64,000 bases of DNA from Gordionus sp. m RMFG-2023. Its lineage: Eukaryota; Nematomorpha; Gordioida; Chordodea; Parachordodidae. Both the position numbers and the translations under genes were made by a program. Below, piece by piece: positions 35,501 through 45,823 of the stretch. Below the pieces are notes generated by a model that was not told where the DNA came from, ran no database searches, and saw nothing but the letters and a program-made list of their open reading frames with translations. Within the stretch, counting starts at the first letter, position 1, and the number at the start of each line of letters is the position of its first letter. The DNA is taken from positions 15,961,666 to 16,025,665 of the forward strand of contig NC_088778.1 in NCBI RefSeq assembly GCF_954871325.1. The letters run 5' to 3'.

Positions 35501-36439
35501 CCGATCCAATATTTATATTGTTTTGGGTAATTTTATGATAATACTTTTATTTTGTATATAATTTCATAATAATAATAAATTAATATTTGTAATATTTTAA
35601 AAATTTCAAATTATTTTAAAAAAATGAGTAGAGAAAATTTTGATATTATTTTTGGCGTCTATGAAATGAACAAGATTCTGATTCATATATTCAAGAACTA
35701 TAAACTTGGTTGAATATATTTTATTAATATTCATTAAGTATATGTTATATGGGCAAAAAATTTTATAATAAAGTAATAAATTGAATTTCTTTTATCGATA
35801 GACAATTTCTATAATTGAATGAAAGCCCCATTTATTGTTATTTTCACTTACAAGATGAATAATCCTTTAAATTATATCAAGTCCAAGAAAAACCATTAAA
35901 AACTGATTAATATATAATTTTATACAAAGACGCCCCCTTTCGGGAAAATATTTATACACTTTTCTAAACATTTTTATCGATTTTGAGAATGAAGATGGCC
36001 GCGTCCCAGACCAATTTTTTTTTATAAATATAAAGGAAGAGTTTAATAATGTCTACTAAATTTTTTAAAAAAATTGAAGGTCGTATTATTTCCAAAAAAT
36101 CGTTTTAGTCCTTATATATTAAATAAAATGACCGGAAATTGGGAAAAAAAATAAAAAAATTTTTTTATCTAAAAGTAGAATCTTTGTATGTAATTTTGAT
36201 ATTAAATTTGTTATTTACAATTATGTAGTTTTTAAGATATGCTTAATTGAATGAAGGCAGATAATGGTAAAAATACGTCATTTTTGACACTTTGAACCCT
36301 AATATCTTCAAAAATATAAATGTTAGGAGGCTAAAATTTTGGCTATTTCTTAGTTACATCGACCTTACTTTGCTTACCAAATTTTAAAAAAATCGAAGGG
36401 GGTCGGCCGAATCGTGGTTGATTTGTCATGGAATGACCC
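32599..36439 (-). mobile_element. 3.84-kb DNA transposon with about 840-bp TIRs (Sola-like candidate)
   Basis: The two ends are inverted copies of about 840 bp: 32599-33440 pairs with 35600-36439 almost base for base (for example CGGCCGACCCCCTTCGATTT, GTTAGGAGGCTAAAATTTTG, GGGGCTTTCATTCAATTATA and inverses). The extreme ends are GGGTCATTCC and GGAATGACCC. A TACC tetranucleotide flanks both sides (32595-32598 and 36440-36443), consistent with a 4-bp target duplication. The loop carries a minus-strand transposase (33.9-35.1 kb). Long TIRs, 4-bp duplication and a non-hAT transposase suit the Sola superfamily, but I name it only as the best candidate. Confidence 0.82.
33950..35100 (-). pseudogene. 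Transposase of the long-TIR element, several frameshifts
   Basis: Read on the minus strand, consecutive frames give TIDEYTVKIVQEFYCMDEIR (about 35070-35010), KRLILDNLKKIYIFFKEMRP and KIGFSKFASIRPK (about 34950-34850), KFKLMIIGSN, YMGKCDNCPG (near 34680), ITYKQWLSVDRTTLE (about 34600-34555), then at 34265-34000 GGSAAQYKN, HHEMDFGVQAKWHFSATAHG and CDGIGGTVKRLAARASLQG. I recall this block order (KIGFSKFAxLRP, GxCxxCPG, FKQWxSVDRxTLE, FSDGxxxQYKN, WHFSATxHGKxxCDGxGGxxKR) from transposon proteins common in invertebrate genomes. The frame changes several times, so it is inactive. Confidence 0.78.
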
Positions 36440-36630
36440 TACCAGCACTTTTTTTATTTATTTCCAAACAAAAGAAAATTATTTGTTGAATTATTAATAT
36501 TTTTATAATATAATATTTTTAAATAAAAATGTTCGACGAGCTCCATTTCAGATGTCATTTAATCGTTAATAAAAATCAAAACAGTTTGTTTTCTGTTTAT
36601 GATTAAATAGCTTCTGAAATGGGGTTCGTC

Positions 36631-36965
36631 CAATGACATATATAATACCTAGACTGACGATTCATTCATTAAAAGTGTACATCAATGTAAATCAGCTTGA
36701 GACGCCATCTTGGTTACACTAATGATTATTAAAATTTTAAACGAGCGCCTAATTTATTCCTATATCTGATGCAAACTTTATTACAGAATTACCGGATAAT
36801 CAAGATAATAAGGAAGCAAGTTATCAATTTAATAGTAGTTTTTAACATGAGAATAATTACTATATGTGTTACCAAAATGGCGGGTCTAGCTGATTTGCTT
36901 TTAACGACGCTTAAAAATGTATTTTAATGAATGAATCGTCAGTCTAGGTATTATATATGTCATTG
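36631..36965. mobile_element. 335-bp miniature element with about 44-bp perfect TIRs
   Basis: The left end CAATGACATATATAATACCT, continuing AGACTGACGATTCATTCATT and AAAA, is repeated exactly in reverse at the right end. The flanks GGTTCGTC (36623-36630) and GGTTCTTC (36966-36973) agree at 7 of 8 positions. It lies in the loop of the 32553-37099 element. Unmutated TIRs suggest a recent insertion. An 8-bp duplication fits hAT, Merlin or P; no transposase of this type is in the window. Confidence 0.9.
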
Positions 36966-37215
36966 GGTTCTTCGAACATTTTTTTTAAAAAATATTATAT
37001 TATAAAAAACGATAAATTATCATCTTTTTTGAAAATAAGTAAAAAAAATTGATAGTAAAATTACCCAAAAACCGCTTTGTAAAAACGTTCAGTCTGGAAG
37101 TAGCCTTATTTATAAAAATAACTATTTCTAACATAAATATAAAATGTTGAAAAATACAAAATATCTAAGAGCGATTATTATTAAAAATTATATCTATATA
37201 AACCAGAATGTAAAT

Positions 37216-37576
37216 TAGTGATCTGCAGGGCCTAATTTATCTCCAAAAACCTCGCACGAAATAAAAATAAAAATTATTTATTAGATCGGTCCAGCCCGAA
37301 TTTATTTAAATATATAAAATATTTAATATTTTTTAATTGTAAAAATAATATTCTATAAATAAAAAATATTGGAGTTTTATTTCTCGCAAATTTTTTTAAA
37401 AATATCAAGTTTACACAAAATATAATGATATTATATCTAAAAATTTAAACCCAGCCCGGCCCAAATTTTTTAAAAATATTAGACCTGACTCAACCTGACC
37501 TTAATTTTTAAAAATAGGGTCAGGCCCGAAGCTCGTTCGATCTGGCTGATTTTGGGCAGGGCTTTGCAGATTTCTA
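37216..37576. mobile_element. 361-bp miniature hAT with G+C-rich ends
   Basis: It begins TAGTGATCTGCAGGGCC and ends GGGCTTTGCAGATTTCTA, an imperfect TIR pair. It is flanked by ATGTAAAT (37208-37215) and ATGTAAGT (37577-37584), 7 of 8 identical. Internally it carries CCCAGCCCGGCCC and GGTCAGGCCCGAAGC blocks separated by A+T. It belongs to the same family as 47560-47972 and 63561-63789. Confidence 0.85.
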
Positions 37577-37783
37577 ATGTAAGTCACAATAAAATATCGA
37601 AGCAAACATTATTTATGATGATTTAAAAAGTTAATCACCATATTGTTCATAAATAGGAATTTAATCTTCTATGGAATTGCGCGAATTGTAAAGGCTAGAG
37701 TGGCGCACCTGGAATATATGCAATTATTTATTATTTTGATTATTTAAATATATATTAGTGCTATTGTCGATTGTGAACTTTAG

Positions 37784-37854
37784 ATGCTTGACACAAAAAT
37801 AGAACCTATAGAACGATTCTACGAATCATTCGACGAGAAGAATGACGTTGGAAA
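37784..37854 (+). CDS. MLCK-like kinase, first visible exon (start of catalytic domain)
   Basis: The frame reads MLDTKIEPIERFYESFDEKN then DVGK, ending in AA before a GTAAAA donor; the next exon supplies the G of Lys and GRFGVV, completing the glycine loop GKGRFG. ATG 37784 follows directly on TTTAG, so it may be a start codon at the exon edge or simply a Met codon after an acceptor, with more exons upstream. In MLCK, titin-type and DAPK kinases the segment 'YDI.EELGxGxFGxV' occupies this position. The gene lies on the same strand as CaMKII, 19.5 kb downstream of it. Confidence 0.85.
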
Positions 37855-38347
37855 GTAAAAAAAAACAATTTTTTTTAATTTTTCATTTAGTGGAGAAATC
37901 CCATTCATTTAACTAAGGTATTCCTTTCCCCGCAAATTTGTTAATTTTCGTAAATATTTAAGACAATATGATTTTTTCCCAACACTACCCCGACTCCCTC
38001 TCCTCAATAAATGAATACTATTCACTAAGTCATGATAAATAATTTTTTTTTAAATATAATAGAGATTTTCGAGAAATGTAATTATTTTATAATCTAATCC
38101 GGTTAAATTTTCCAAGATGTGGGGGGGGGGGAGGGGGGGGGTGGTAAACTATCCAACAAAATTTATGATAAAAAGACATCCACCCTCCCTCTCTACGAAA
38201 ATTCGCCTATGAGAAATTTATTATTTATTTGTACACAGGAGATTATGAGCTAAACTAAACGAATACCTAAATTAATACAGTTACATTTTTTTAGTCATAA
38301 ATATTAGTACATAATATAGTCAATATTAACTTTAAATCTTATATAAT

Positions 38348-38812
38348 TAGAGCCCTGCAAAGTAATTTTTTGGTCACACTAACTAGAATGTCTGAGCCCG
38401 ATCTGAGCCCGACCCGAGTCCGAGCACATTTTTTACTCGAGCCAACACGATTGAAGTTGGAACTTGAGTTTAATATAATATTCAAGGAAAAATTAAAAAT
38501 TAGTGTATTTATTCACATCTCGCCACCTTAAATAAAAGTATATGTAACCCCCATAAATAGGCTATTCTATTATTAATTTGGGAAATGGAAATCACTTAAA
38601 TGAATAAATGACCTGGAAAAGATAAAAAATAAAATATGATTCTGATTCTGATTAACATTTCGCTGGAACAAAAAAATTAAGCATATATTTTAATATTTAA
38701 TCTTACGGTCGGGTAGGGCTATCTTCTTACAGCCCGACCCGAGCCGAGAAAAAATTTTCAATTTCAGAGGGACGGGTTGGGTCTGGCTTCAAGCAGCCCG
38801 TGCAGGCCGCTA
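38348..38812. mobile_element. Possible miniature hAT with G+C-rich ends
   Basis: The left end TAGAGCCCTGCAAAGTAA and the right end CCCGTGCAGGCCGCTA are loosely inverse, and the interior carries CTGAGCCCGACCCGAG and the facing CAGCCCGACCCGAGCC and GGACGGGTTGGGTCTGG. The flanks TATATAAT and ATCATAAT agree at only 5 of 8 positions, so the boundaries are tentative. Confidence 0.5.
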
Positions 38813-39589
38813 ATCATAATAAACATAAAGATATAAATATAATGTAATTTTAGATCATTTTACTACGCAATTTTACATTATTATGTAATGATAATATTAA
38901 AATAAATCGGCTATTTTTTATGGGACATTCCGAATCATTTTTTTGGACTAATTTACGAATGAAATAATAATGGAAAATTTATTGTTATGAATTCCATTGA
39001 ACCTAAAATTTTATTTGTTGACATAAGAAACATAATTTTGCTATTTTTTTATATTAAATTAAAAGGATTATAAATAATATTTAACCTCGACTTTGAAATT
39101 TCTTGAAAATGTTTTTAATCGATATCAAAAAAAGAATTTTAAAAAAATCTTTGCTCAAACACCTGTGATTCATTTGATTTTTCGCAGAAAGCAAATACAT
39201 TCATAAATTTTTTATGTGTATTTTGGTGGTGCTAGCCACCCTGAATATCGAATACAATATAACCCGCATACAAGAAGGATACTTAAAATAACATTTACGA
39301 GAACAGGAAAATTTGAGATAGGAGACCGCCCACCTACCTGGTTACCCGCCTGTTAGAAAATTCCCTATATTTAATTTTCTAAAATTGATATAAAAAAGAT
39401 AAGCATCATATTCTTTTATATAGCATATTAATAAATAACATTTATAACAAAATACTTTACCTACACTACAAAATTCACTTCATTTTCTAAATTTGATATA
39501 AATTAAAACATATTACCTACAAAATGGAAGTATAAAAACCAGAAAATTTGGAGGAATGCTAAGAAAAAAAAATTATCAAAAAATTTATA

Positions 39590-39890
39590 GCGTAGGTATC
39601 CCACACATGCTGGAATACATTTCCGGTCAAATCAGATTATCAAATTTAAAAAACGCCCTCAGTAGGTAAATTATAAAAAATTGAGAGATTCTGAATCGCA
39701 ATGAATTCCATATCACAATACGACAATAAATGGATGGAAAATTTGAATACTAGTTCATTGTTTGCAGATCTTAATGTAAAAAGAATATAAGATATTAAAA
39801 GGAAGCCCGACCGAAGGCCGAGAGAAAAAGGTACGAAAGTCCGCAAAATAGAGGGTATGAGGGGTAGAAGCCCCATAAACTTTTTTGGTC
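39590..39890. repeat. Dispersed repeat shared with 45060-45390
   Basis: CATGCTGGAATACATTTCCG and AACGCCCTCAGTAGGTAAAT, then ATTGAGAGATTCTGAATC, recur in slightly diverged form at 45250-45385 in the same orientation, and the first block also occurs inverted at 45105-45125 (GGAAATGTATTCCAGCATG). The downstream part has G+C-rich scraps ending in GTGACGCCACTGG, a hAT-end motif. Confidence 0.65.
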
Positions 39891-40855
39891 AAGCCCCTTG
39901 AGATGGTAAAGCTGGTGACGCCACTGGACATTTGCCACCTTTTAAATTACATAATCTATCGCTAAAATTATAGCAAAATATATTGATTAAAAATTCATTT
40001 AGTCTCCCCTAACCCCCTCCCCTCACCCTCCTAAAAAAATTTTGAAAAGTATAATAGTTACTATTATTACACTTCGATTATAATAGAAAACATCCTCATA
40101 GAACTGAATAAGAAATTTTTATTTCAGAGAAGTTGATACCTATCGTTTTAATGGGCATTATCATATCATTCAAAGAAATGTTTGGGAGAGGATGTATACC
40201 ATTTTGTTTTAGTTAACATCTGATTTAATCATTCACATATATAAACTTTTATATCATTTTCAATCAAATTTTCTAGCGAAGCACCTAGAGAGGGGGGCCT
40301 TAGAGACGCCCCTTATAACATATTTGTAGGTCTATGATAATTTATTCTAAAAGAGAAATTAATGCTCAGCAATAAATCTGAGTATCCAGGGCTTGCTCAA
40401 GGTATAGACTGATGTGACGCGACCCAAGGGAGAAGGAAGATTAAACTTTTAGAGATGTTTTTCCGAAAAATATAGACAAATATATTTATAAAAAAACTTT
40501 AGTCTAGATCCGGCCCTGTGAGCATTTAATACATTAATCTGAACAATTTATAATTAAATCTGAGAGAGACCCAGAAAATAGCAATACCTAAAAGTTGCCT
40601 TATTCTGGAAATACATAGCAACTACTTTTCGAAGATTCTAGAGCGTTCCAAGTTTTCACAAAATATTCAGGCCTTACGGGCCTTTAAAAATGAAAATTGG
40701 AAAGGGGGTAGAATTGAACATTTTTAATTATAAAAGATCGAACGTAACAAAATCAAAAATGCTATTGTACCAGGTTCCTAGACCAGAACTATATAAGTTA
40801 TACTATTTTAGTTTTAATATCGAATATATTATTTTATTTTGTCTACCAAAAACAG

Positions 40856-41059
40856 GGGAAGGTTTGGAGTTGTAAAATTGTGTTCTCAAAAGTTTACGAA
40901 AAAAATTTATGCGGCCAAATTTTTTAGCCCTTACAATGCCATGGAAAAAGAAAACGCGATAAATGAATTTGATATTTTAAAATCTTTGCATCACCCAAAC
41001 ATCGTTGAATGTTACGGGGCCTTCGAAACTGGCAACGAATTTATCTTGGTTTTAGAATA
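40856..41059 (+). CDS. MLCK-like kinase, exon 2 (N-lobe)
   Basis: After AAACAG the exon completes the glycine loop (GRFGVVKL) and reads through KKIYAAKFF, whose Lys (about residue 45 counting from ATG 37784) is the ATP-binding lysine of the VAIK motif. NEFDILKSLHHPNIV follows, with the helix-C Glu at about residue 61. It closes with AFETGNEFILVLE and TA of a Tyr codon before GTAAAT. The exon is preceded and followed in phase 2, matching both neighbours. Confidence 0.94.
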
Positions 41060-42671
41060 GTAAATACATTGTATTTTATACGTTTATAATCTATGTAGAT
41101 GTATTATTTTCTTTCATTTTAAGTTTTGTAATAAAAATTAATTTTTTTTTTGGCCGAACAGGTATAATTTATCCAATTATTATCTAAGTTAAAATAAAAT
41201 AAGGAATAATGTAAAATATTACAAAACTATTTTTACAAAATAAGAAAAGATTTTAAAAAAATTACTATAGAAAAAAATTAATAAAAATATAATTCCAAAA
41301 TCTATTTTAAAAATTCCTATAATTTTCTAAACATTCAGAAGTTTTGAAATTTTAATGAAATCATATGGAATAGCATTTGCATTTATAATAAAATATCAAT
41401 AATATATAATAATAATCAGAGTTGTTAAGGAGCAATGCTATGGAGCGCCGCTACATTTTTTAAAAAACACCTGGAGCGCCTCTCCTTTTTAAAATTGAGG
41501 AACGGGAGTTAGCTCCTTTTAGGGCTGGAGTGGAGGAGCGCCGCTCCACCGCTGCTTTAAATTTAAGTAAAAATTAAATTATTTTTTAAATATTAATAAT
41601 ATTTGTTAATTAAAATTCAATAAAGTTTAAATTTTATTTTATTTAAATTTATCCATTATTAAATGTTTAGCCGAGTTTTATATTGGTTTTTCATCTAATT
41701 ATTTTAAATATTAAATATTAAGTTTTTCCTTTTTATATTGAAAATTTTTTGAAAATTTTGTAAGTCATATTAATATAGTTTTAGATATTATGGAGTTAGA
41801 GATCATAGATGTAGAAATTGAATTTCCATTTCCATCATACAAAAAATATTTTAAACTTATAAAAGATGTTGATCCAAATGATCAAACAAATTTAAGGGCA
41901 TAATGCCTTTTGTGTTTAAATAAGACTATTTCAAAAGTGAGCAGCTTCAATCTAAAAAAGCATCTAAAAGTAAAAAATCTATCTTTAAATACAAGATTTG
42001 AAAGATTTTTTTGGATTCCATGAAATTGATCATCAGGAAGATAATATATTGTTGGACAAATATTTTTTAAATAATCATACCAAAATTACTATTTTTGATA
42101 AATTCCCTGAATTAAAAAATATCTTTATAAAATATAATACCCCGCTTCTCTCTAATGCTCCTGTGGGGAAAATGGTCTTAGGGGAGAGGCGTGGATGTGG
42201 ATGTTTGTTAGATTCTAATTTAGAAAATTATTACTTTTAAAAGCTAATAAAAGGTTATAAATATTTTGATAGATTATTTTTGATAAAAAAAATATGATTT
42301 TGTTTCGTATACCTTCTAAAAAAATGAAAATCAAAGCAGCGGTTATGGAGTACTCCATTACTTGGAGCAGGAGCTAGCTCCAAAAATGTAGTAGCGGGAG
42401 CTAGCTCCTTTTAAGAAGGTAGGAGCGGGAGCGAGAGCTAGATACTTTTAAATAGGAGCGTTAACAACTCTGATAGTAATATACATGGCTTTATTAGAAT
42501 TTTTTTTAGTTAATTAATTAAACTTATACAATTTTTAATATCAGCAACTGATAAGTTAAGAAAAATATATAAAATAGTTTCAAATAGGACTAATTTTAAT
42601 GTTGCTTAATGGTATTATTTATTTTTATCATTTTTATGCATTAAACATTTCTTGTTTTTAAATATTAAAAG
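41060..42671 (+). other. Kinase intron 2, hosting a hAT derivative
   Basis: A 1.6-kb intron from GTAAAT to AAAAG, two-thirds of which is the hAT family A derivative at 41417-42472. Without that element and its duplication the intron would be about 550 bp. Confidence 0.85.
41417..42472 (+). mobile_element. Internal-deletion derivative of hAT family A
   Basis: It begins CAGAGTTGTTAAGGAGC and ends GGAGCGTTAACAACTCTG. The flanks ATAATAAT (41409-41416) and ATAGTAAT (42473-42480) agree at 7 of 8 positions. It keeps the first coding exon (FPFPSYKKYFKLIKD, then CLLCLNK and SSFNLKKHLKVK, the BED finger, about 41790-41975) and joins it near 41995 to the last exon (GFHEIDHQEDNILLDKYFLN, then FDKFPELKNIFIKYNTPLLS, to 42250). 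The roughly 2-kb middle found in the 57.2-59.75-kb copy is missing. The frame has small lesions as well. It lies in sense orientation in kinase intron 2. Confidence 0.92.
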
Positions 42672-43013
42672 TGTCTCTGGAGGAGAACTCTTCGAGAAAG
42701 TTGTGGACGAAGATTTTTGCTTGACCGAAAAAGATTGCCAAAATTATGTTCGGCAGATTTGTTTGGCCCTCCAATATTTGCACACGCATAGTATAATACA
42801 TTTAGATTTAAAACCTGAGAATATTATGTGTGTCCACAATTCGGCTCATAAGATCAAGGTTATCGATTTTGGACTTGCTCAACGTTATAACCCCGGTAAA
42901 AAAATTAAAGTTCTTTTCGGAACACCTGAATTCATGGCCCCCGAGGTTGTTAACTATGAGGATATTGACCTTAATACGGATATGTGGAGCTTGGGTGTAG
43001 TCGCCTATGTTCT
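42672..43013 (+). CDS. MLCK-like kinase, exon 3 (catalytic core)
   Basis: The exon completes Tyr and reads VSGGELFEKVVDEDF. It carries IIHLDLKPENIM, with the catalytic Asp at about residue 137 and the HLDLKPEN wording typical of the MLCK/titin/DAPK branch rather than HRDLKPEN. KVIDFGLAQRYNPGKK follows with the metal-binding DFG Asp at about 157, then FGTPEFMAPEVV (the APE motif) and TDMWSLGVVAYVL. All catalytic residues are present, so an active kinase is expected. Donor GTAATT, phase 2. Confidence 0.96.
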
Positions 43014-43407
43014 GTAATTCTTATTTAACTTTATTCAACATTTTTACATCGAGTGTATCTCCATGTTTATAATATAATATATATAATGGCGTCGCAATTG
43101 CTCATATAGATTTGTCAAAGTGTCTTTTTTTATTTATTCATACCGGTATCATAAAAGAGGGTTTATAGCCTGCAAGGTATGCCTAAATATTTTCATATAA
43201 ACGTTTTCCTATATGCATCCTAAATTAAAACATTTTTTCAGTACTTCTGAATGATAGAATCTAGCGACGTCACTGCGAAACTGAAATTTATATAATAATA
43301 AAATTGCTTTAAATAAGTTCATTGCAAATTACAAATGATTAATACGATTAAGTTAATAGATGGCGCTATTATACAAAATAATTATACACATTATTTATTT
43401 TACGAAG
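43014..43407 (+). other. Kinase intron 3, 394 bp
   Basis: AT-rich intron from GTAATT to CGAAG. It includes the scrap ATCTAGCGACGTCACTGCG (about 43259), reminiscent of a hAT-end motif, and nothing else. Confidence 0.7.
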
Positions 43408-43560
43408 ACTATCAGGATTATCACCTTTTATGGGGGAAAGTACTGGCGAAACTTTAAGCAGTATAACTAAAGCAGAATTTGATTTCGATGACGAAGAGTT
43501 TGATGAAGTTTCCAATGAGGCCAGAGATTTTATCAGCAAATTACTCGTAAAAAATAAAAG
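43408..43560 (+). CDS. MLCK-like kinase, exon 4 (C-lobe)
   Basis: Joining exon 3 in phase gives AYVLLSGLSPFMGESTGETL, matching the MLCK stretch YILLSGLSPFMGDxDxETL. It continues DFDDEEFDEVSNEARDFISK and LLVKNK, then AG of Arg before a GTATGT donor. MLCK family kinases read 'FDDEAFDEISDDAKDFISxLLxKD' here. The 92-codon open frame extends past the donor to 43708 but that extension has no similarity and is intronic. Confidence 0.95.
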
Positions 43561-44095
43561 GTATGTTAAATTTTATTATAAGCCCTTTGAACGAGGTCTT
43601 TTCTTGGAAAAAGGGTGGTTAGCAAAGGTAGGGAATAATTTTTTAAAAATTTTATATAGTAAGAAATATTGCTTATATAGACTTTCAAAACTAATAGCGC
43701 TAGTTTAATATAATAGCTAGAGGGACTTCTACAAGCCCTTAAGCCATTGTCGATTTGCACTTACCCTTTTCTTAAAAGATACTCCCTATTTCCCTTAAAT
43801 TTTAATGACGATCTCGCATCATATCACTCCTCCTCCCCTCGTGGGATAGGTCCCTGCCTAACAAATCATGGAAGGCGTATTAAGGATTATTTCCAGGGGG
43901 AGATTATATATTTGCTTACAGTTAACAGATACTATTGTAAAAATATTATAACGAATAACCTTAAAACATATAAAGCATTTAATTAGGAATAAAATAGATA
44001 AGGATGAATATGTTATGTTGCAACAAACTCTATATACTGATTTGTTAATCGAAATAGCAGAAAGCATTTAAGGAATATTTTTAAAAAGTCTCAAG

Positions 44096-44457
44096 GGTTG
44101 CCAGGTCTACCACATTGACTAGTGTACTATCACAATTTCCTGAAAAAGTAATGAAATTTAAAAATCAACTGAAAAGGTAATGAAATTTAAAAATCAAAAT
44201 TTTCAATTACCCTTTTCCATTTGATCCCCGATTCTTAAAAGGATGGGAAAAAATATAATTAGCGGTCACATCATATTAGCTAATTTATATAAATTTTAAA
44301 ATGATAAAACAATAATTATTAAAATCTTTTTTAAGAATAAATTATCCCTTTTTTATAAATCTTTGAAAAATATTGTATTTTTTTAGAAGGAGTTAAGTTC
44401 AAACTTTTTTTTACGAAAATCTACCAAAATCATATTGTTTTTATCTGGCAACCCTGC
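44096..44457. mobile_element. Possible miniature hAT, AGGGTTGCCAG ends
   Basis: The left end AAGGGTTGCCAGGTC and the right end ATCTGGCAACCCTG are inverse over about 11 bp. No 8-bp flanking duplication is seen (only CTCA is shared), so the call is tentative. A 29-bp unit, GAAAAAGTAATGAAATTTAA plus nine bases, is duplicated inside it. Confidence 0.45.
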
Positions 44458-45059
44458 TCATAAGTATATAATAGTCCTGGATGTTTATAAGTTAAGTTTA
44501 CGATGTTCATATTTATAAGTAACCCTATGCTTTCAACATAATAGAAAATACAACATTTTTCAATTAAATAAGTAATATTTGTTAAAGTAAATTTAAAGAA
44601 TGAGTTCCTGGAACAAAAACATAAGATTATAATACTTATCAATTTAACTATGCTTATATTATTTTAAAGATCAATAACCATAAAATATTATCAATTTAGA
44701 AAAGGTTTGAACAGGTAAATCTTACTGGAAAAATAGAAACATATAACTAAATAAGAATACCAATAGGAAAAACGATGACATAGCAAATATACAATGCTAT
44801 CCTCACATTTAACTCTATAAAGTTTAAGAATTAAATATACATTAATAGATTATTCAAAATGCTTTAATGTATGTTTTCACAAATCACAAGTATTAATGTT
44901 TAAACATATTGCTAAATAATAATCATTAATTAACAAGAGGATTATTTCTTTCCAAATTTTAATGAAAATAATATATATTTTTTTATTATAATTTATGATA
45001 CAAATATGACATATCCTTTTGAAATCCATGGGAACTTGAATTTCTCTATTTATAAGTAT

Positions 45060-45390
45060 TTCCTGAGAGCGATTTAAAAATTTTTTTAATCCAATTTATC
45101 CGGAAATGTATTCCAGCATGTCTAGAGTACCTATCCTATAAATTTTCGCTTAAAATCTTTGTGTATTTTTTAATTTATATGAAAAATTCATGCAAAATTA
45201 ACTATAAATTAAGGGTAATTCTAAGGTTCATGGCAAAATTATTTGAAATTTCTCAGTATGGTACTCTATATATTCTAGAATATATTTTCAGTTAAATCAT
45301 ATTTTTAAAATTTAAAAATCGCCCTCAGTGAATGATTTAAAATCGAGAGATTCCAAATCCTCGTAGATTGCATATCTCAATATGCTATAT
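45060..45390. repeat. Fold-back repeat related to 39590-39890
   Basis: The left part (GGAAATGTATTCCAGCATGT ... CCTATAAATTTTCGC) is roughly the inverse of the right part (CAGTATGGTACTCTATATAT ... GAATATATTTTCAG). The right part continues as ATCGCCCTCAGTGAATGATT and CGAGAGATTCCAAATCC, the same text as in kinase intron 1. Confidence 0.6.
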
Positions 45391-45623
45391 ATATTGAAAT
45401 TGTAAAAATATTAGATAGACCATTTTGGTAAGGGGTATATTTTAACCTTCTTAATCTCCCTGCTGGATACGCTTATGCTATAGAATATAAATTAATATTT
45501 AGTAAATTATCTGATATCTCATGGTTGTACATTTTAGATACTCTTTCTTTCTTTCTTTTTCCTTCTCTCTTTCATTAGTTCCATTTTTTATTAATAAAGT
45601 ATTTATTATGATTAAAGTAAAAG

Positions 45624-45741
45624 AATGACTTCGACTCAAGCATTAGACCATCCATGGTTAAATCCGACACCCGAAAAGAGAAAATTAAGAAGGATAAATA
45701 CCAAAAGGCATCAAAAATATTTGGTTCATCATAGATGGCAG
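45624..45741 (+). CDS. MLCK-like kinase, exon 5 (end of kinase domain and regulatory segment)
   Basis: The split Arg plus MTSTQALDHPWLNP is the usual end of a CaMK-group catalytic domain (consensus RMTAxQALxHPWL). It continues KLRRINTKRHQKYLVHHRWQ, the start of the autoinhibitory and calmodulin-binding region; MLCK and stretchin kinases read K(K/R)YxARRRWQK at this place. The donor GTATCT follows a complete codon, so the intron is phase 0. It is only 82 bp, the shortest in the gene. Confidence 0.95.
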
Positions 45742-45823
45742 GTATCTTTATCATTTAAACCGTTGATATATAAATTAATAGCAAATATCGAAATAATATT
45801 TTTTAAAATTTAATTATATTTAG

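Larger units (their letters stand above)
32553..37099. mobile_element. Outer fold-back element hosting two other insertions
   Basis: The left edge CCATACAGAAAGTTTTTTCA followed by AAACGGTTTTTGGGTAATGT at 32552-32595 is matched in reverse by the right edge GGTTTTTGGGTAATTTTAC... read from 37099. After removing the insertion at 32599-36439, the left arm continues at 36444-36560 and still pairs with 36966-37099 (for example AATATTTTT..AAAAATGTTCGACGA against the inverse of TTCTTCGAACATTTTT). The element proper is about 700 bp without coding capacity. A second insertion (36631-36965) sits in its loop. Its ends and target duplication are not resolved. Confidence 0.65.
37855..40855 (+). other. Kinase intron 1, 3.0 kb
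   Basis: It holds a G tract (38121-38141), a possible miniature hAT (38348-38812), and a repeat related to 45060-45390 (39590-39890). From 40010 to 40660 there are short G+C-rich scraps (AGGGGGGCCTTAGAGACGCC, about 40290, and ATCCGGCCCTGTG, about 40508) but nothing delimitable. The 61-codon frame at 40690-40875 ends inside the next exon in another frame and is not coding. Confidence 0.6.
43561..45623 (+). other. Kinase intron 4, 2.06 kb
   Basis: It contains a possible miniature element at 44096-44457, a 29-bp tandem duplication at 44141-44197 and a fold-back repeat at 45060-45390. A CT-rich run (45540-45580) precedes the acceptor. The open frames at 43747-43986 and on the minus strand show no conserved motif. 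Confidence 0.65.

Noticed and set aside
43561-43986. Open frames following kinase exon 4
   Set aside because: They lie beyond a good GTATGT donor, have no similarity to kinases, and the splice to 45624 restores the expected RMTSTQALDHPWL sequence.
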